A DNA stretch of 15,006 nucleotides from Porticoccaceae bacterium (GTDB taxonomy: Bacteria; Pseudomonadota; Gammaproteobacteria; Pseudomonadales; Porticoccaceae), in the NCBI GenBank assembly GCA_030741175.1, contig JASLVT010000005.1, positions 1-15,006 of the forward strand. Reading direction: 5' to 3'. Of this stretch, positions 1 through 9,088 are shown piece after piece (positions within the stretch are counted from its first letter, which is position 1; the number at the start of each line of letters is the position of its first letter). Under the pieces are notes generated by a model. It worked only from the letters and a program-made list of their open reading frames with translations. It did no database searches and was not told the DNA's origin. Both the position numbers and the translations under genes were made by a program.

Positions 1-251
1 TCAATACTAATACCAAAACTGGGTATCCACTCGGCCTTGAAATGCATTAACCAGGTGCTTGGGTCACTGGGTAGAGGCGCCTGCAACTGTGTTATTGTCG
101 ATAGCCCTGACAACTCGGATATCAAATAGGCAATATCCACCAAGATCACGGTTAATGCCACACCACGGGGCACGGTCTCGCCGAGGCGCTCTGACAGCAT
201 GGCTAGCACACCACCGATCAGCAATATCAGTATCAGGTTGACCATGACCAT
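1..251 (-). CDS. nuoM: NADH-quinone oxidoreductase subunit M, 5' part (cut by window edge)
   Basis: This is the start of NuoM, an antiporter-like proton-pumping subunit in the membrane arm of complex I. Translating back from ATG 251 gives 83 complete codons without a stop. The N-terminus MVMVNLILILLIGG is a hydrophobic helix, followed by SERLGETVPRG and then WIPSFGISI near the window edge, which match the E. coli NuoM N-terminal pattern (ERFGVKVPR, WIPRFGISI). The nuoL stop codon TAA directly abuts this ATG, and GGAGG lies 8 bases upstream, inside the end of nuoL, so translation is probably coupled. A second in-frame ATG at 245 is less well spaced (14 bases from GGAGG). The remaining roughly 400 or more residues of the family lie outside the window, so integrity of the whole gene cannot be judged. 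Confidence 0.93.
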   Translation of the reverse strand, partial: MVMVNLILILLIGGVLAMLSERLGETVPRGVALTVILVDIAYLISELSGLSTITQLQAPLPSDPSTWLMHFKAEWIPSFGISI

Positions 252-2099
252 TTATAGTGCCTCCGCCGGAATCTGCAGCGCCAACGTCAGCAGCAGAATA
301 AGGCCAAAAACCATGCTGCCAATATACCAACGCATGCGGCCCGTTTGAGAACGCATTCCCCAATAATTAAAGGTTTGATTAATCGCTATAACCAAACCAT
401 AAAAACCATCGACAGGCTCATTTTTCATTAACCCAGATAACATGGTATAGGGCTTTACAAAGACCAAATCATAGAGCCAATCAATCCGCCATCCACTCAA
501 CCAAAAACCTCTCAGGACTTGACCTACAGACGAATTGATTAACCCATCCATATTGAGTTGTTTGCTGTAAAACAGAAGATAGGCTAACAACAGGCCGAGC
601 ACTGGTGTTGCGATGGACACATATTCCACCCAGTGGGCAGGGTGATCAGTGCTCGCAATTGGGAAAACATCGGCCACAGGAATCACAAAATAGCCACCCA
701 GCATAGCCAGTGCACACAGCAGGATTAGAGGTACGCCCATGCGCCAGCCCACATCGCCACTGGGTTCAGTTTTAGCCTGACCAAAAAACACTACAAAAAC
801 CAATCGGAAACTGTAGATTGCAGTGAGCAACGCCCCCAGTAATCCGCCCAACCATAACCAAGGCCCGAGTTGCGGCAGCTGATACGCCTGTAGCAAAATC
901 TGATCCTTACTAAAGAATCCTGATGTCATCGGCAATGCCGCCAGCGCGGCAGAACCAATTAGAAAACTCCAAAAGGTAATGGGCATTTTTTTGCGCAGTC
1001 CGCCCATCTTGAAAATATCATGCTCGTGATGCAGATAGTGAATAATGGCACCCGACCCCAAAAATAGAAGCGCTTTGAAGAATGCATGAGTCATTAAATG
1101 GAAAATGCCAGCAGTCCATGCGCCAACGCCAAGTGCTAAAAACATATACCCAATCTGACTGATAGTTGAATAAGCGAGAATACGCTTGATATCCGACTGC
1201 ATTAGCGCAGTAAAAGCGGCCATCAATGAGGTTGCTAGCCCAATGAACGCCACCACCATCATGGCTGTCGGCGCCAATAAAAATAAGTCATGCGTTCGAG
1301 CGATCAAGTAAACGCCCGCTGTTACCATGGTCGCTGCATGAATTAGTGCGCTGACCGGTGTCGGACCCGCCATGGCATCAGGCAGCCAAGTATGCAATGG
1401 TAGCTGCGCCGACTTGCCGACGGCACCACCCAGTAACAACAGACAGGCAATCAATGGAAGCATATCACCGAGCTGCCACTGTTGATTGGCCATCGCCAAC
1501 ATTGGTTGAATTTCTAAGGTGCCCAATTCGGTAAATAGTAAAAATAACCCCAGCGCCATTGCCGTATCACCTATACGCGTCACCACAAAGGCTTTGCGCG
1601 CGGCCTGACCATTAGCACTGTTCTGATACCAAAATCCAACCAATAGGTAACTGCAGACGCCTACTCCTTCCCAACCGAGGTAGAGCAGCAATAAATTATC
1701 TGCCATCACTAATATCAGCATGGCAGCGACAAACATATTAAGATAAGCAAAATAGCGTGCGTAACTGGCATCCTGCTCCATAAATTCGGTGGAGAAAAGA
1801 TGGATTAAAAAGCCCACGCCAGTAATCACCGACATCATCACCAATGTCAGGCCATCAAAGTAAAATGAAATACCGGGACTAAAATTACCCACCTGCATCC
1901 AAGTCCATAGGACCAACTGAAATGGTTGCGGATCAGCCAGAAAGTCCATACCAATCAACAGGGTCAATATTGCCGCGGCAGCGACTGAACCCACGCCTAG
2001 TACTCCGATCAATAAGCGCGGCAATACAGCATAGGTCAACATCAGTACAATTGAACTGAGCAATGGTATCAGTGGCACCAAGCCAATCATTGCAGCCAT
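252..2099 (-). CDS. nuoL: NADH-quinone oxidoreductase subunit L
   Basis: NuoL is the distal antiporter-like subunit of complex I in the inner membrane, with a proton channel and a long C-terminal lateral helix that spans the membrane arm. The protein has 615 residues (E. coli NuoL 613) and is hydrophobic throughout. Key charged residues sit at the positions known from E. coli: E144 in LGWEGVGVCSYLLVGFW, D178 in RIGDTA, K229 in GAVGKSAQLPLHTWLPDAM, H254 in SALIHAATMVTAG, and a lysine at 398 in SGFFSKDQ. The C-terminal part after about residue 540 fits the lateral helix and its anchor helix. The start at ATG 2099 lies 2 bases after the nuoK stop, with AGAGG 6 bases upstream. The stop abuts the nuoM start. 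No frameshift or missing segment was seen. Confidence 0.97.
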   Translation of the reverse strand: MAAMIGLVPLIPLLSSIVLMLTYAVLPRLLIGVLGVGSVAAAAILTLLIGMDFLADPQPFQLVLWTWMQVGNFSPGISFYFDGLTLVMMSVITGVGFLIHLFSTEFMEQDASYARYFAYLNMFVAAMLILVMADNLLLLYLGWEGVGVCSYLLVGFWYQNSANGQAARKAFVVTRIGDTAMALGLFLLFTELGTLEIQPMLAMANQQWQLGDMLPLIACLLLLGGAVGKSAQLPLHTWLPDAMAGPTPVSALIHAATMVTAGVYLIARTHDLFLLAPTAMMVVAFIGLATSLMAAFTALMQSDIKRILAYSTISQIGYMFLALGVGAWTAGIFHLMTHAFFKALLFLGSGAIIHYLHHEHDIFKMGGLRKKMPITFWSFLIGSAALAALPMTSGFFSKDQILLQAYQLPQLGPWLWLGGLLGALLTAIYSFRLVFVVFFGQAKTEPSGDVGWRMGVPLILLCALAMLGGYFVIPVADVFPIASTDHPAHWVEYVSIATPVLGLLLAYLLFYSKQLNMDGLINSSVGQVLRGFWLSGWRIDWLYDLVFVKPYTMLSGLMKNEPVDGFYGLVIAINQTFNYWGMRSQTGRMRWYIGSMVFGLILLLTLALQIPAEAL

Positions 2100-2101
2100 G
2101 A

Positions 2102-2416
2102 TTAACCTCTCATCCTATCGGCACTATCCATATCCAGCGTCTTAAAGCGTCGCTGAACCTGTAATACAAGCCCCAAGCCCACCGCGACCTCCGCTGCGGC
2201 GACACTGAGAATTAACATAAAGACAATCTGTCCATCGGGCTGGCCCCAGTGAGCACCCGCTGCTACAAATGCCAGCGCGGCGGCATTGAGCATTACCTCA
2301 AGGGACATCAAAATAAAAATAATATTGCGCCGGATCATTAGGCCCAGTAGCCCAATACTGAATAACAAAGTGGAGACCAGTAAAATATGGTTGAGCGGTA
2401 TATTTAAGCCATCCAT
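2102..2416 (-). CDS. nuoK: NADH-quinone oxidoreductase subunit K
   Basis: NuoK is a small three-helix membrane subunit of complex I, related to MrpC, that helps form a proton pathway. The product is 104 residues against about 100 in E. coli. The extra residues are a short N-terminal MDGL before the conserved NIPLNH segment. The two membrane glutamates essential in E. coli (E36 and E72) are present as E40 in [15 protein letters not shown] and E76 in [12 protein letters not shown]. The C-terminus, with QRRF, LDMD and the final RMRG, follows the gammaproteobacterial pattern. The start is 3 bases past the nuoJ stop, with a GAGAGG ribosome-binding sequence in the end of nuoJ, and nuoL begins 2 bases after the stop. 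Confidence 0.97.
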   Translation of the reverse strand: MDGLNIPLNHILLVSTLLFSIGLLGLMIRRNIIFILMSLEVMLNAAALAFVAAGAHWGQPDGQIVFMLILSVAAAEVAVGLGLVLQVQRRFKTLDMDSADRMRG

Positions 2417-2419
2417 AGC

Positions 2420-2926
2420 CTACACCTCTCGCTCTAGGTAGCGGCGACCAAGATGATAGGAACCCACCAGCCCTGCCAGTAATAGCATTGCAGCAATCTC
2501 TACCGCCAATACGTAGGGACCAAATAGTGCCAAGCCGACGTCCTTTGCAGTAACCACTTGCATTGACACAGGCCCTTCAATGGTCGAAATCATATACAGC
2601 AATTCCGCGAACAACATCAGTGATAGCAGTGTCGGTCCAGCCCATATCTTCGGTTGCAACAAGCCCCTTTCACGCGCATCACCCTCTTCACCCAAATTGA
2701 GCATCATTATCACGAACACAAACAGCACCATAATGGCGCCCGCGTAAATAACAATTTCAAGTGCCGCTGCAAAGGGCGCACCAATCAGAAAGAAAATTAC
2801 CGCTACGGCTAGCAGAGAGACAATAAGGTAGATAAGGGCGTGAATTGCATTAGCTCTTGTCATCGCCAACACAGTGGCAATTAATGCAATGGATGCTGCT
2901 ATGTAAAACAAGATGATCTCAAGCAT
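2420..2926 (-). CDS. nuoJ: NADH-quinone oxidoreductase subunit J
   Basis: NuoJ is a membrane subunit of complex I, the bacterial counterpart of mitochondrial ND6, lying between the quinone-site subunits and the antiporter-like pumps. The product is 168 residues, a little shorter than E. coli NuoJ (184). Five hydrophobic helices are visible at about 1-20, 28-48, 54-77, 93-114 and 136-158. The family signature in the third helix, ALEIVIYAGAIMVLFVFV (residues 55-72) with E57 and Y61, is intact and is followed by the conserved MMLNLG. The start at ATG 2926 has AGGGG about 9 bases upstream. An in-frame TAG lies 12 bases before the ATG, so no N-terminal extension into the upstream gap is possible. 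Unlike its neighbours it is not overlapped or abutted on its 5' side. Confidence 0.96.
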   Translation of the reverse strand: MLEIILFYIAASIALIATVLAMTRANAIHALIYLIVSLLAVAVIFFLIGAPFAAALEIVIYAGAIMVLFVFVIMMLNLGEEGDARERGLLQPKIWAGPTLLSLMLFAELLYMISTIEGPVSMQVVTAKDVGLALFGPYVLAVEIAAMLLLAGLVGSYHLGRRYLEREV

Positions 2927-3028
2927 AATATTGATCCCCTACCAACAAAGAAAAGCAGCAATATTGGAGTGCTATTGAAAAAGCCCAGATAGTTTTTGGT
3001 TTGCGGTGAGTTGAGCAATGATTATTTC
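2927..3028. other. 102-base non-coding spacer between nuoI and nuoJ
   Basis: This is the only sizeable gap inside the nuo gene string. NuoI ends with the usual family C-terminus (DTKSLLP) and NuoJ has an in-frame stop just upstream of its ATG, so neither gene extends into the gap. It contains the nuoJ ribosome-binding sequence (AGGGG, near 2935-2939). I saw no convincing promoter, no GC-rich terminator hairpin and no repeat beyond a short CAATATT motif that occurs twice. A weak 5-base inverted repeat (CAATA/TATTG) is present but could be chance. Confidence 0.7.
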
Positions 3029-3544
3029 TCATGGCAATAAACTCTTGGTATCAATCGGTGCAGCCTCATTCTTTGCTTCACCCTTATCCTTAAAACCAGT
3101 CTGCACGCCTGAGACACGATAAAAATTGTAATCCGGATACTTGCCGACGCCATTAATCAGCAGGTTCTCTTTCTCATAAACCATATTCTGACGATCGTAT
3201 TCACACATCTCGAAGTCTGGGGTTAATTGGATAGCGTAGGTAGGACAGGCCTCTTCACACATACCGCACATAATGCAGCGAGAAAAATTAATTCTAAAAA
3301 ACTCGGGATACCAAGTCCCGTCCTCGCGAGTATCTTTTTGCAGAGCAATACAGTCTACGGGACAAACGGCAGCGCAAAGATTACAGGCTACACAACGCTC
3401 CTCACCATCGGGATCCCGTGTTAAGACAATGCGCCCACGATAGCGTGGCGCCAAATATGGCATTTCCTCTGGGTACTCCACGGTATCTGCCCTAGTGAAG
3501 CTATGTTTAAAGATTTCCCACATAGTGCGCAGTTCACTTAACAT
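3029..3544 (-). CDS. nuoI: NADH-quinone oxidoreductase subunit I (two 4Fe-4S clusters)
   Basis: NuoI is the ferredoxin-like subunit of complex I that carries clusters N6a and N6b and passes electrons toward N2 in NuoB. Numbering from ATG 3544 (171 residues), the first motif has C51, C54, C57 and C61 ([11 protein letters not shown]) and the second C90, C93, C96 and C100 ([11 protein letters not shown]), the normal arrangement for two cubane clusters. The segment [19 protein letters not shown] is nearly identical to E. coli. I prefer ATG 3544 because it forms a TAATG overlap with the nuoH stop and has GGAGG about 10 bases upstream. The longer frame begins at a GTG at 3565 inside nuoH, adds only seven residues, and would put that Shine-Dalgarno sequence inside the gene. 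Confidence 0.96.
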   Translation of the reverse strand: MLSELRTMWEIFKHSFTRADTVEYPEEMPYLAPRYRGRIVLTRDPDGEERCVACNLCAAVCPVDCIALQKDTREDGTWYPEFFRINFSRCIMCGMCEEACPTYAIQLTPDFEMCEYDRQNMVYEKENLLINGVGKYPDYNFYRVSGVQTGFKDKGEAKNEAAPIDTKSLLP

Positions 3545-4521
3545 TAGAATCCACCCTCCATCCACAGCAACACAGCACCGGTAATCACTAAATTAACCAG
3601 CGTTATTGGCAACATCACTTTCCAGCCCAATGACATCAATTGGTCATATCTGGGTCGAGGAATAGCCGCTCGCAACAGCACAAAGAAATTAATTACTAAC
3701 AGAACCTTTAGCGCAAACCACGCCAAGGGCGGCAACCAGTGGCCGATAAAGGCGGGTCCAAGCCAACCACCGAAAAACAGGGTGACAATCATGCATGAGA
3801 TCAGCATCAAACCGAGATACTCGCCAAGCATAAACATAGCGAATTTCATGCCGCCATATTCAGTGTGAAAGCCGGCAGTCAATTCATGCTCTGCCTCGGG
3901 TAAATCGAAAGGCAAGCGGTGGCTCTCGGCAATACCTGCGATCACAAACACCAACAACCCCAGCACTTGGGAGAAGCAAAACCACACATTGGTTTGCGCC
4001 GCGACAATATCAACTAGGCTAAAGCTTCCAGATATCATCACCACGCCCATCAATGATAAGCCCATGAATACTTCGTAACTAACCATCTGCGCCGCCGAGC
4101 GCAGGCCACCCAGAAGCGCGTATTTATTATTCGATGCCAACCCACCCAAGAGCACCGAGTAGACCGCGAGGGAGGTCATACCGAGGAAAAATAATAGACC
4201 GATATTTACATCGATTATCATCAGGTCAGGCGCAAAAGGAACCACCGCGAAACCCATCATCATAGCCACCACAATAGCGGTCGGCGCAAAGATAAAGACG
4301 ACCCGGTCAGCAAAAGGAGGAACCCAATCATCCTTGGTAAGCAGCTTAATCATATCGGCTATCACCTGACCAATACCAAAGGGACCCAAACGATTTGGGC
4401 CATAGCGATCTTGCCAAAAGCCCAATAAGCGACGCTCCCACCAGGTCAACACTGCTGCGCCAGCAACACCGCCCAAAAGAATGGCCAGCGCTAAAAGAAC
4501 CGGAAACATTTGCTCAGACAT
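3544..4521 (-). CDS. nuoH: NADH-quinone oxidoreductase subunit H
   Basis: NuoH, the ND1 homologue, anchors the hydrophilic arm of complex I to the membrane and forms much of the quinone-binding chamber. The product from ATG 4521 is 325 residues, the same as E. coli NuoH. Family motifs are intact: [19 protein letters not shown] at 29-47, KDDWVPPF near 63-70, [17 protein letters not shown] at 198-214 with its acidic quinone-loop residues, EYGGMKF at 221-227 and [17 protein letters not shown] near 284-300. About eight hydrophobic helices are visible. An in-frame upstream start at 4575 would add 18 polar residues unlike the family. ATG 4521 has AAGGAGA about 9 bases upstream and overlaps the end of nuoG by 8 bases, so coupling to nuoG is likely. 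Confidence 0.96.
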   Translation of the reverse strand: MSEQMFPVLLALAILLGGVAGAAVLTWWERRLLGFWQDRYGPNRLGPFGIGQVIADMIKLLTKDDWVPPFADRVVFIFAPTAIVVAMMMGFAVVPFAPDLMIIDVNIGLLFFLGMTSLAVYSVLLGGLASNNKYALLGGLRSAAQMVSYEVFMGLSLMGVVMISGSFSLVDIVAAQTNVWFCFSQVLGLLVFVIAGIAESHRLPFDLPEAEHELTAGFHTEYGGMKFAMFMLGEYLGLMLISCMIVTLFFGGWLGPAFIGHWLPPLAWFALKVLLVINFFVLLRAAIPRPRYDQLMSLGWKVMLPITLVNLVITGAVLLWMEGGF

Positions 4522-7276
4522 GCGCAGAGTCTCCTTCGCCGATGACAGGACTTGTTGCGACTTTATCCGTTGCAATCATTTGTGGTTGGCGACGTTGCCA
4601 ATTTTCCGCCACAGATAAAGTTGCCAAACTACCGGCCTCTAGCGCCAAGGTTTCCTTATACCCGGCGCTATAACCGATACAGTTTTTAGCCACACGGCTG
4701 AGGATACACACCTCTAACCTAACCTCAGTATCGGCTGTGGCAACAACCACACCATCACCCTCTGTGACACCCAACTTCTCGGCGACCGCCACCCCCAGAG
4801 CAACAAAGCCAATACCCGCTAATTGCGCAATTTCATCTGTGTGAACCGACAGCTCATCAGATCCATGTACGCGATGCATCGGCACCAACTGCCAGTGTTT
4901 GGCTCGCATCTCGACTGCCGCAAGAGTCGCCTTTTTAGTCGCGCCTTTACCGGTCGAAGCGATCAGTCGCTGACCGGCGGTACCGCCTTTTAGTGGGCCA
5001 TCGACCTCAGCTTGGAACTTCTGCAATGACTGATTCGAATTCCACCCTGGAGACCAGACATAGGGAGTGAGTGAAGCCGGCTGATCGCGATTGAGTCCCT
5101 CCATACTGTAGGCCAAGGGAGATTCATTATCATGAGGTTGCTGGGGTTCATGCACATTGACCCCCGCATTCATCGCCGTCCGACCACTGTATCGATGCGT
5201 TTGGCGAGGAATTTTCAGTCCACGATCACGAAACGAGTTATCGGGAGCCGCCTTGGTTAATTCCGCAAAATCTGCATGACTTTTTGCACAGGCTGCGACC
5301 ACCTGATCAAAATCCTGCAACTTGGATATTTTTTTGTGCCCTATTGCGGCACCAATTTTTAATAACCACTGCCAGCTGGATAGACGTTCTGCCGACGGTT
5401 CGAAAACTGGGAAATGACGTTGCGCACGGCCTTCCATATTGACCAATGTACCTTGAGATTCAGCATAAGACGCCACAGGCAAGACCAGATCCGAGGCGCC
5501 CAGAGTGGCATTTTCTAAAATATCCATGCTGATAACCTGAGTGCCGTCAGCCATCAGTTGTTGCATCTGCTGTTTAGTCAAGCGGCGCTCCAGATCGTTT
5601 TCCATGACCAACAACACCTCTGGGCTGTTATCGATTAGTTGCGCCAGTGAAGGACCCTCTTCCGGCATCAATAATGCGGAGCCAATACTATTAGCCTCGT
5701 TGACGCAAAGGCTCAACATAGCACTGGTTTTCTTACTGCACAGAGACTCAGCAATGGCCACAGCACAGTTGACAATATCCCAGTGTTGCATACTGGCGCC
5801 ACTGACAATCAAGGGGTTCTTTGCCGACTGCAGAATTTCAGCGACCTTAATGGCCTGCTTGTTAGAGGTCGACTCGCCCGCCATTGCCTCGACTATAGCC
5901 ACACCAAATTCAGCAATCTTGTCAGGTGCCATGGACAGACAATGACTGGCAACATCATCCAGCCTAGTGTCCATCGCAGAGACAATAATCATTGGGGATC
6001 GCTGATCCTGCGCCAGATTGCGCACCGCAGCATCCTGCCATTTAGGCAAGCCCATCTGCTCTGCTAACTGGTATGACTTATTCCTAATCGCCTGGCGCAG
6101 AGCCAGAGCCACTCGCGGCGCTGTGTTGGTGACATCTTCTCCCAAGATTAAAATGGCATCAGCGGATTCTATATGCTTTATACTCGGGTTCAGTGCTTTG
6201 GTGGTTTTTAGTATCTGTCGGATAGCGGCCATTAACTGTGCTTCGCTATCGGAAAACCCTGCGTTAAATTGTTTATCGCCTACCAGTTCACGCAACAGAT
6301 AATTAGCCTCCACCGATGCTCTCGGTGAACCGATAGCAGCAACATTCTTACCCTTTATCCAGTCCGCTACTGTATCTAATGCCTGTTGCTGAGGCACAGC
6401 CATAAAACTGCCATCAGCCGCTTTAATACCAGCGTAATCCAATCGACTATCGCTATTTACATAGCCACTACCAAAACGTCCTCGATCACAGAGAAAGTAA
6501 CCATTGACTTCATGGTTGTATCTGTTGTGTACGCGCTTTAGCTTTCCATAGCGCTCACCGGGCGCGATATTGCAACCTACGGCGCAACCAGTGCAGATCG
6601 AAGGCGCTGATTGCAAATCCCATTTACGGCTGTACTGTTTTAAGAAGGGTTTATCGGTGAACACACCGGTGGGACAGACCTCAACCAAGTTGCCACTAAA
6701 CTCGCTCTCTAACAGTCCCTCTTCATGGCGACCGAAATACAGATGGTCATGCGAAGCCTGAGCGCCTAAATCCTTACCACCGGCATAATCTTTGTAGTAG
6801 CGCTCACAGCGGTAGCAAGTAATACAGCGATTCATTTCGTGATGAATCAGTGGCCCTAGATATTGATTGCGGTATGTATTCTTTTTACCCGTATAGCGAC
6901 GGTCTCTATGTCCCACCATTACCGTCATGTCCTGTAGATGGCACTCGCCTCCCTCAGCACAAACTGGACAATCATGGGGATGATTGAGCATCAAGGATTC
7001 AACCACCGCCTCACGGAATTGTGTCGCATTTTGTGCGTTGAGTGAAAACCGAGCACCCTCTGTAACAGGGGTCATGCAGCCCATAATAATACGCCCGCGA
7101 CTATCCTCCTCATTCTGATATTGCACCAACGCACATTGGCGGCAGGAACCAATCGACCCCATGGCCGGATGCCAACAAAAATAGGGTAAATCTAAACCTG
7201 CGTTCAAGCAGGCCTCGAGAACATTTTCACCCTCGTTAACTTCCAGTTCCTGACCATCAATAAATATAGTTGGCAT
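4514..7276 (-). CDS. nuoG: NADH-quinone oxidoreductase subunit G
   Basis: NuoG is the largest peripheral subunit of complex I, holding iron-sulfur clusters on the path from NuoF to NuoI. The product is 920 residues (E. coli about 908). Ligand sets in order: a 2Fe-2S site at C34, C45, C48 and C67; the N5 site at H99, C103, C106 and C112 (HPHDCPVCAEGGEC); a 4Fe-4S site at C151, C154, C157 and C201; and the N7 site at C228, C231, C235 and C263. All of N7 is present, as in E. coli. The region from about 265 to the end is the molybdopterin-oxidoreductase-like fold, which in complex I carries no metal; the C-terminal third is less conserved, as usual. The start is 13 bases after the nuoF stop, with only a weak Shine-Dalgarno match (AGAGTG). 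Confidence 0.97.
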   Translation of the reverse strand: MPTIFIDGQELEVNEGENVLEACLNAGLDLPYFCWHPAMGSIGSCRQCALVQYQNEEDSRGRIIMGCMTPVTEGARFSLNAQNATQFREAVVESLMLNHPHDCPVCAEGGECHLQDMTVMVGHRDRRYTGKKNTYRNQYLGPLIHHEMNRCITCYRCERYYKDYAGGKDLGAQASHDHLYFGRHEEGLLESEFSGNLVEVCPTGVFTDKPFLKQYSRKWDLQSAPSICTGCAVGCNIAPGERYGKLKRVHNRYNHEVNGYFLCDRGRFGSGYVNSDSRLDYAGIKAADGSFMAVPQQQALDTVADWIKGKNVAAIGSPRASVEANYLLRELVGDKQFNAGFSDSEAQLMAAIRQILKTTKALNPSIKHIESADAILILGEDVTNTAPRVALALRQAIRNKSYQLAEQMGLPKWQDAAVRNLAQDQRSPMIIVSAMDTRLDDVASHCLSMAPDKIAEFGVAIVEAMAGESTSNKQAIKVAEILQSAKNPLIVSGASMQHWDIVNCAVAIAESLCSKKTSAMLSLCVNEANSIGSALLMPEEGPSLAQLIDNSPEVLLVMENDLERRLTKQQMQQLMADGTQVISMDILENATLGASDLVLPVASYAESQGTLVNMEGRAQRHFPVFEPSAERLSSWQWLLKIGAAIGHKKISKLQDFDQVVAACAKSHADFAELTKAAPDNSFRDRGLKIPRQTHRYSGRTAMNAGVNVHEPQQPHDNESPLAYSMEGLNRDQPASLTPYVWSPGWNSNQSLQKFQAEVDGPLKGGTAGQRLIASTGKGATKKATLAAVEMRAKHWQLVPMHRVHGSDELSVHTDEIAQLAGIGFVALGVAVAEKLGVTEGDGVVVATADTEVRLEVCILSRVAKNCIGYSAGYKETLALEAGSLATLSVAENWQRRQPQMIATDKVATSPVIGEGDSAHV

Positions 7277-7289
7277 AATCTACACTCTG

Positions 7290-8570
7290 CTAATGATAGG
7301 GGCAGCGGCCATTACTAATATGCTGCTTAAAGTCATCGTAAAAATATTTTAATGCGCTCTGTAGGGGCTCCATGGCACCTGGCGCCAGAGCACAGTGCGT
7401 ATTACCAATCGCCCCTATATAACTGACCTGATAGGCTAAGGTCTCTAAATCTTCAGGTTGCCCACGTCCCTCCTCAATATCCTGCAACACCTGACGAGAC
7501 CAAGGCAGGCCATCCCGACAGGGCGTACAAAAACCACAGGACTCATGCGCAAAGAAACGAATTAGATTAAGCACCATTGCCACCGGGCAGGTTCGGTCGT
7601 CAAGAATAATCATGGTGCCTGTACCCATTCGACTCCCAGCAGCACCAATCACGTTGTAGTCCATCGCCAGATCGAGATGATCCGAAGTCAAAAAATCCGT
7701 CGAACCACCACCGGGCAGGAAGCCTTTCAGTTGATATCCCTCCTGCATACCGCCAGCATGCTCCTCGATAATCTCTCGGATCGGGGTACCCATGGGCAGT
7801 TCCCAACAACCGGGATTATTAACTTTGCCGCTGACACCAAACAGTTTGGTTCCAGCATCCTCGCCAATACCCAGCGTCTTATACCAGTCCGCACCGCGAT
7901 CAATAATATGGGGAATATTGCATAGAGTTTCGACATTATTAACGATGGTGGGTCGCCCCCAGAGCCCGCTAACTTGAGGAAATGGTGGCTTAGCTCGCGG
8001 GTTGGCACGCTTACCCTCAAGGGCATTGATCAATGCAGTCTCTTCACCGCAAATATAACGACCAGCACTGGGATGCACATACATATCAAGACTGAAACTA
8101 CTACCAAGAATATTATTTCCCAATAATCCTGCGGCGTAACATTCCTGCAGCGCGTCTCGCAATCGCTGGGTAGCGACAATATATTCACCACGTATAAAGA
8201 TATAGGAGATATCCGCGCCGATGGTATAGGCCGCCAAGATCATGCCCTCAATGAGTTGATGGGGATCACATTCCATTAACAAGCGGTCTTTAAAAGTTCC
8301 GGGCTCCATCTCATCCGCATTGCACACCAAGTATTTATGCCCAGGTGTGCATTGTTCATCTGCAGGCACAAAGCTCCACTTCATTCCGGTAGGAAAACCA
8401 GCACCACCACGACCACGCAAATTCGAATCGCTCACTATATCCTGACAATCTTTAGGCGACAGTTCAGCCAAAGCTTTACGCAGTCCTTGATAGCCACCAC
8501 TGGCCTCATAGGCCTGCAAATTTGTCGGCTTCTGATCAAGGCCAATATTGCGTGTGAGTACTTTTTCCAT
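7290..8570 (-). CDS. nuoF: NADH-quinone oxidoreductase subunit F (NADH and FMN site)
   Basis: NuoF oxidises NADH with FMN and holds 4Fe-4S cluster N3. The product is 426 residues (E. coli 445). The glycine-rich FMN/NADH segment LRGRGGAGFPTGMKW is at 51-65, the NADEMEPGTFKDR segment at 84-96 and GEETALINALEGKR at 175-188. N3 ligands are C345, C348 and C351 in ESCGFCTPCRDG, plus C393 in NTHCALAPGA. The start at ATG 8570 forms a TAATG overlap with the nuoE stop and has GGAGGAG immediately upstream, so it is probably translated by coupling to nuoE. The protein works with NuoE and NuoG as the NADH dehydrogenase module in the cytoplasmic arm. Nothing unusual was seen. Confidence 0.98.
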   Translation of the reverse strand: MEKVLTRNIGLDQKPTNLQAYEASGGYQGLRKALAELSPKDCQDIVSDSNLRGRGGAGFPTGMKWSFVPADEQCTPGHKYLVCNADEMEPGTFKDRLLMECDPHQLIEGMILAAYTIGADISYIFIRGEYIVATQRLRDALQECYAAGLLGNNILGSSFSLDMYVHPSAGRYICGEETALINALEGKRANPRAKPPFPQVSGLWGRPTIVNNVETLCNIPHIIDRGADWYKTLGIGEDAGTKLFGVSGKVNNPGCWELPMGTPIREIIEEHAGGMQEGYQLKGFLPGGGSTDFLTSDHLDLAMDYNVIGAAGSRMGTGTMIILDDRTCPVAMVLNLIRFFAHESCGFCTPCRDGLPWSRQVLQDIEEGRGQPEDLETLAYQVSYIGAIGNTHCALAPGAMEPLQSALKYFYDDFKQHISNGRCPYH

Positions 8571-9088
8571 TACTCCTCCGCCCTCCTTATAGCCTTACCA
8601 AATAACGCGGTGACTTTTTCATCATCAATATGAGTGACAAGTTCATCACCGATCATCATCACTGGTGCGCGATCACAGGCACCGAGGCAAGGAACAGGTA
8701 GCAGCGTGTAACTGTTGTCACTGGTGGTCTCACCGTAGTCAATACCCAAGCGTTGAGAAATAGCAGTCTTAATGTCATCACAGCCACTAATCCAACAACT
8801 CACGCTATCGCAGAACAAAATAACCTTCTCTCCTACAGGTCGGCGATAGATTAAATTATAAAAAGTCGCTACCCCCTCCAACTCTTCGTCAGACATCTCT
8901 AAATGCCGAGCAATACCTCGCAGGCATTCATCGGACACCCAGCCACGCTTTGCCTGCACAATCTTGAGCGCATCAATAGCAGCGCCAGATTTGTAGGGAA
9001 CATGAGCCAGCTCAGCATCAATCTCGGCAATTTCTTCTGCGCTTAACAGGCTACTCATATCGCTCTGTATTATTTGCTTTTTACTCAT
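8570..9088 (-). CDS. nuoE: NADH-quinone oxidoreductase subunit E (2Fe-2S, thioredoxin-like)
   Basis: NuoE is the small 2Fe-2S subunit of the NADH dehydrogenase module and binds next to FMN in NuoF. The product is 172 residues (E. coli 166). The N-terminal helical part contains EALKIVQ-like sequence ([18 protein letters not shown] at 39-56) and the conserved EGVATFYN at 71-78. The thioredoxin-like C-terminal half carries the four cluster ligands C93, C98, C134 and C138 (CDSVSC and [10 protein letters not shown]). An additional cysteine at 103 is not a known ligand. The start overlaps the nuoCD stop as ATGA, and the stop overlaps the nuoF start as TAATG, so it sits in a tightly coupled run. Confidence 0.97.
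   Translation of the reverse strand: MSKKQIIQSDMSSLLSAEEIAEIDAELAHVPYKSGAAIDALKIVQAKRGWVSDECLRGIARHLEMSDEELEGVATFYNLIYRRPVGEKVILFCDSVSCWISGCDDIKTAISQRLGIDYGETTSDNSYTLLPVPCLGACDRAPVMMIGDELVTHIDDEKVTALFGKAIRRAEE

Noticed and set aside
64..363. A 99-codon minus-strand frame across the nuoL-nuoM junction.
   Set aside because: It is out of frame with both genes, which are clearly supported by homology and abut exactly at this point.
5541..6302. Several overlapping plus-strand open frames of 94 to 134 codons opposite nuoG.
   Set aside because: They overlap each other in different frames, sit opposite the less conserved part of NuoG and have no recognisable features, so they are shadows.
7600..8026. 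Minus-strand frames of 69 and 99 codons inside nuoF.
   Set aside because: They occupy alternative frames of a fully intact and highly conserved nuoF; there is no evidence of frameshifting.
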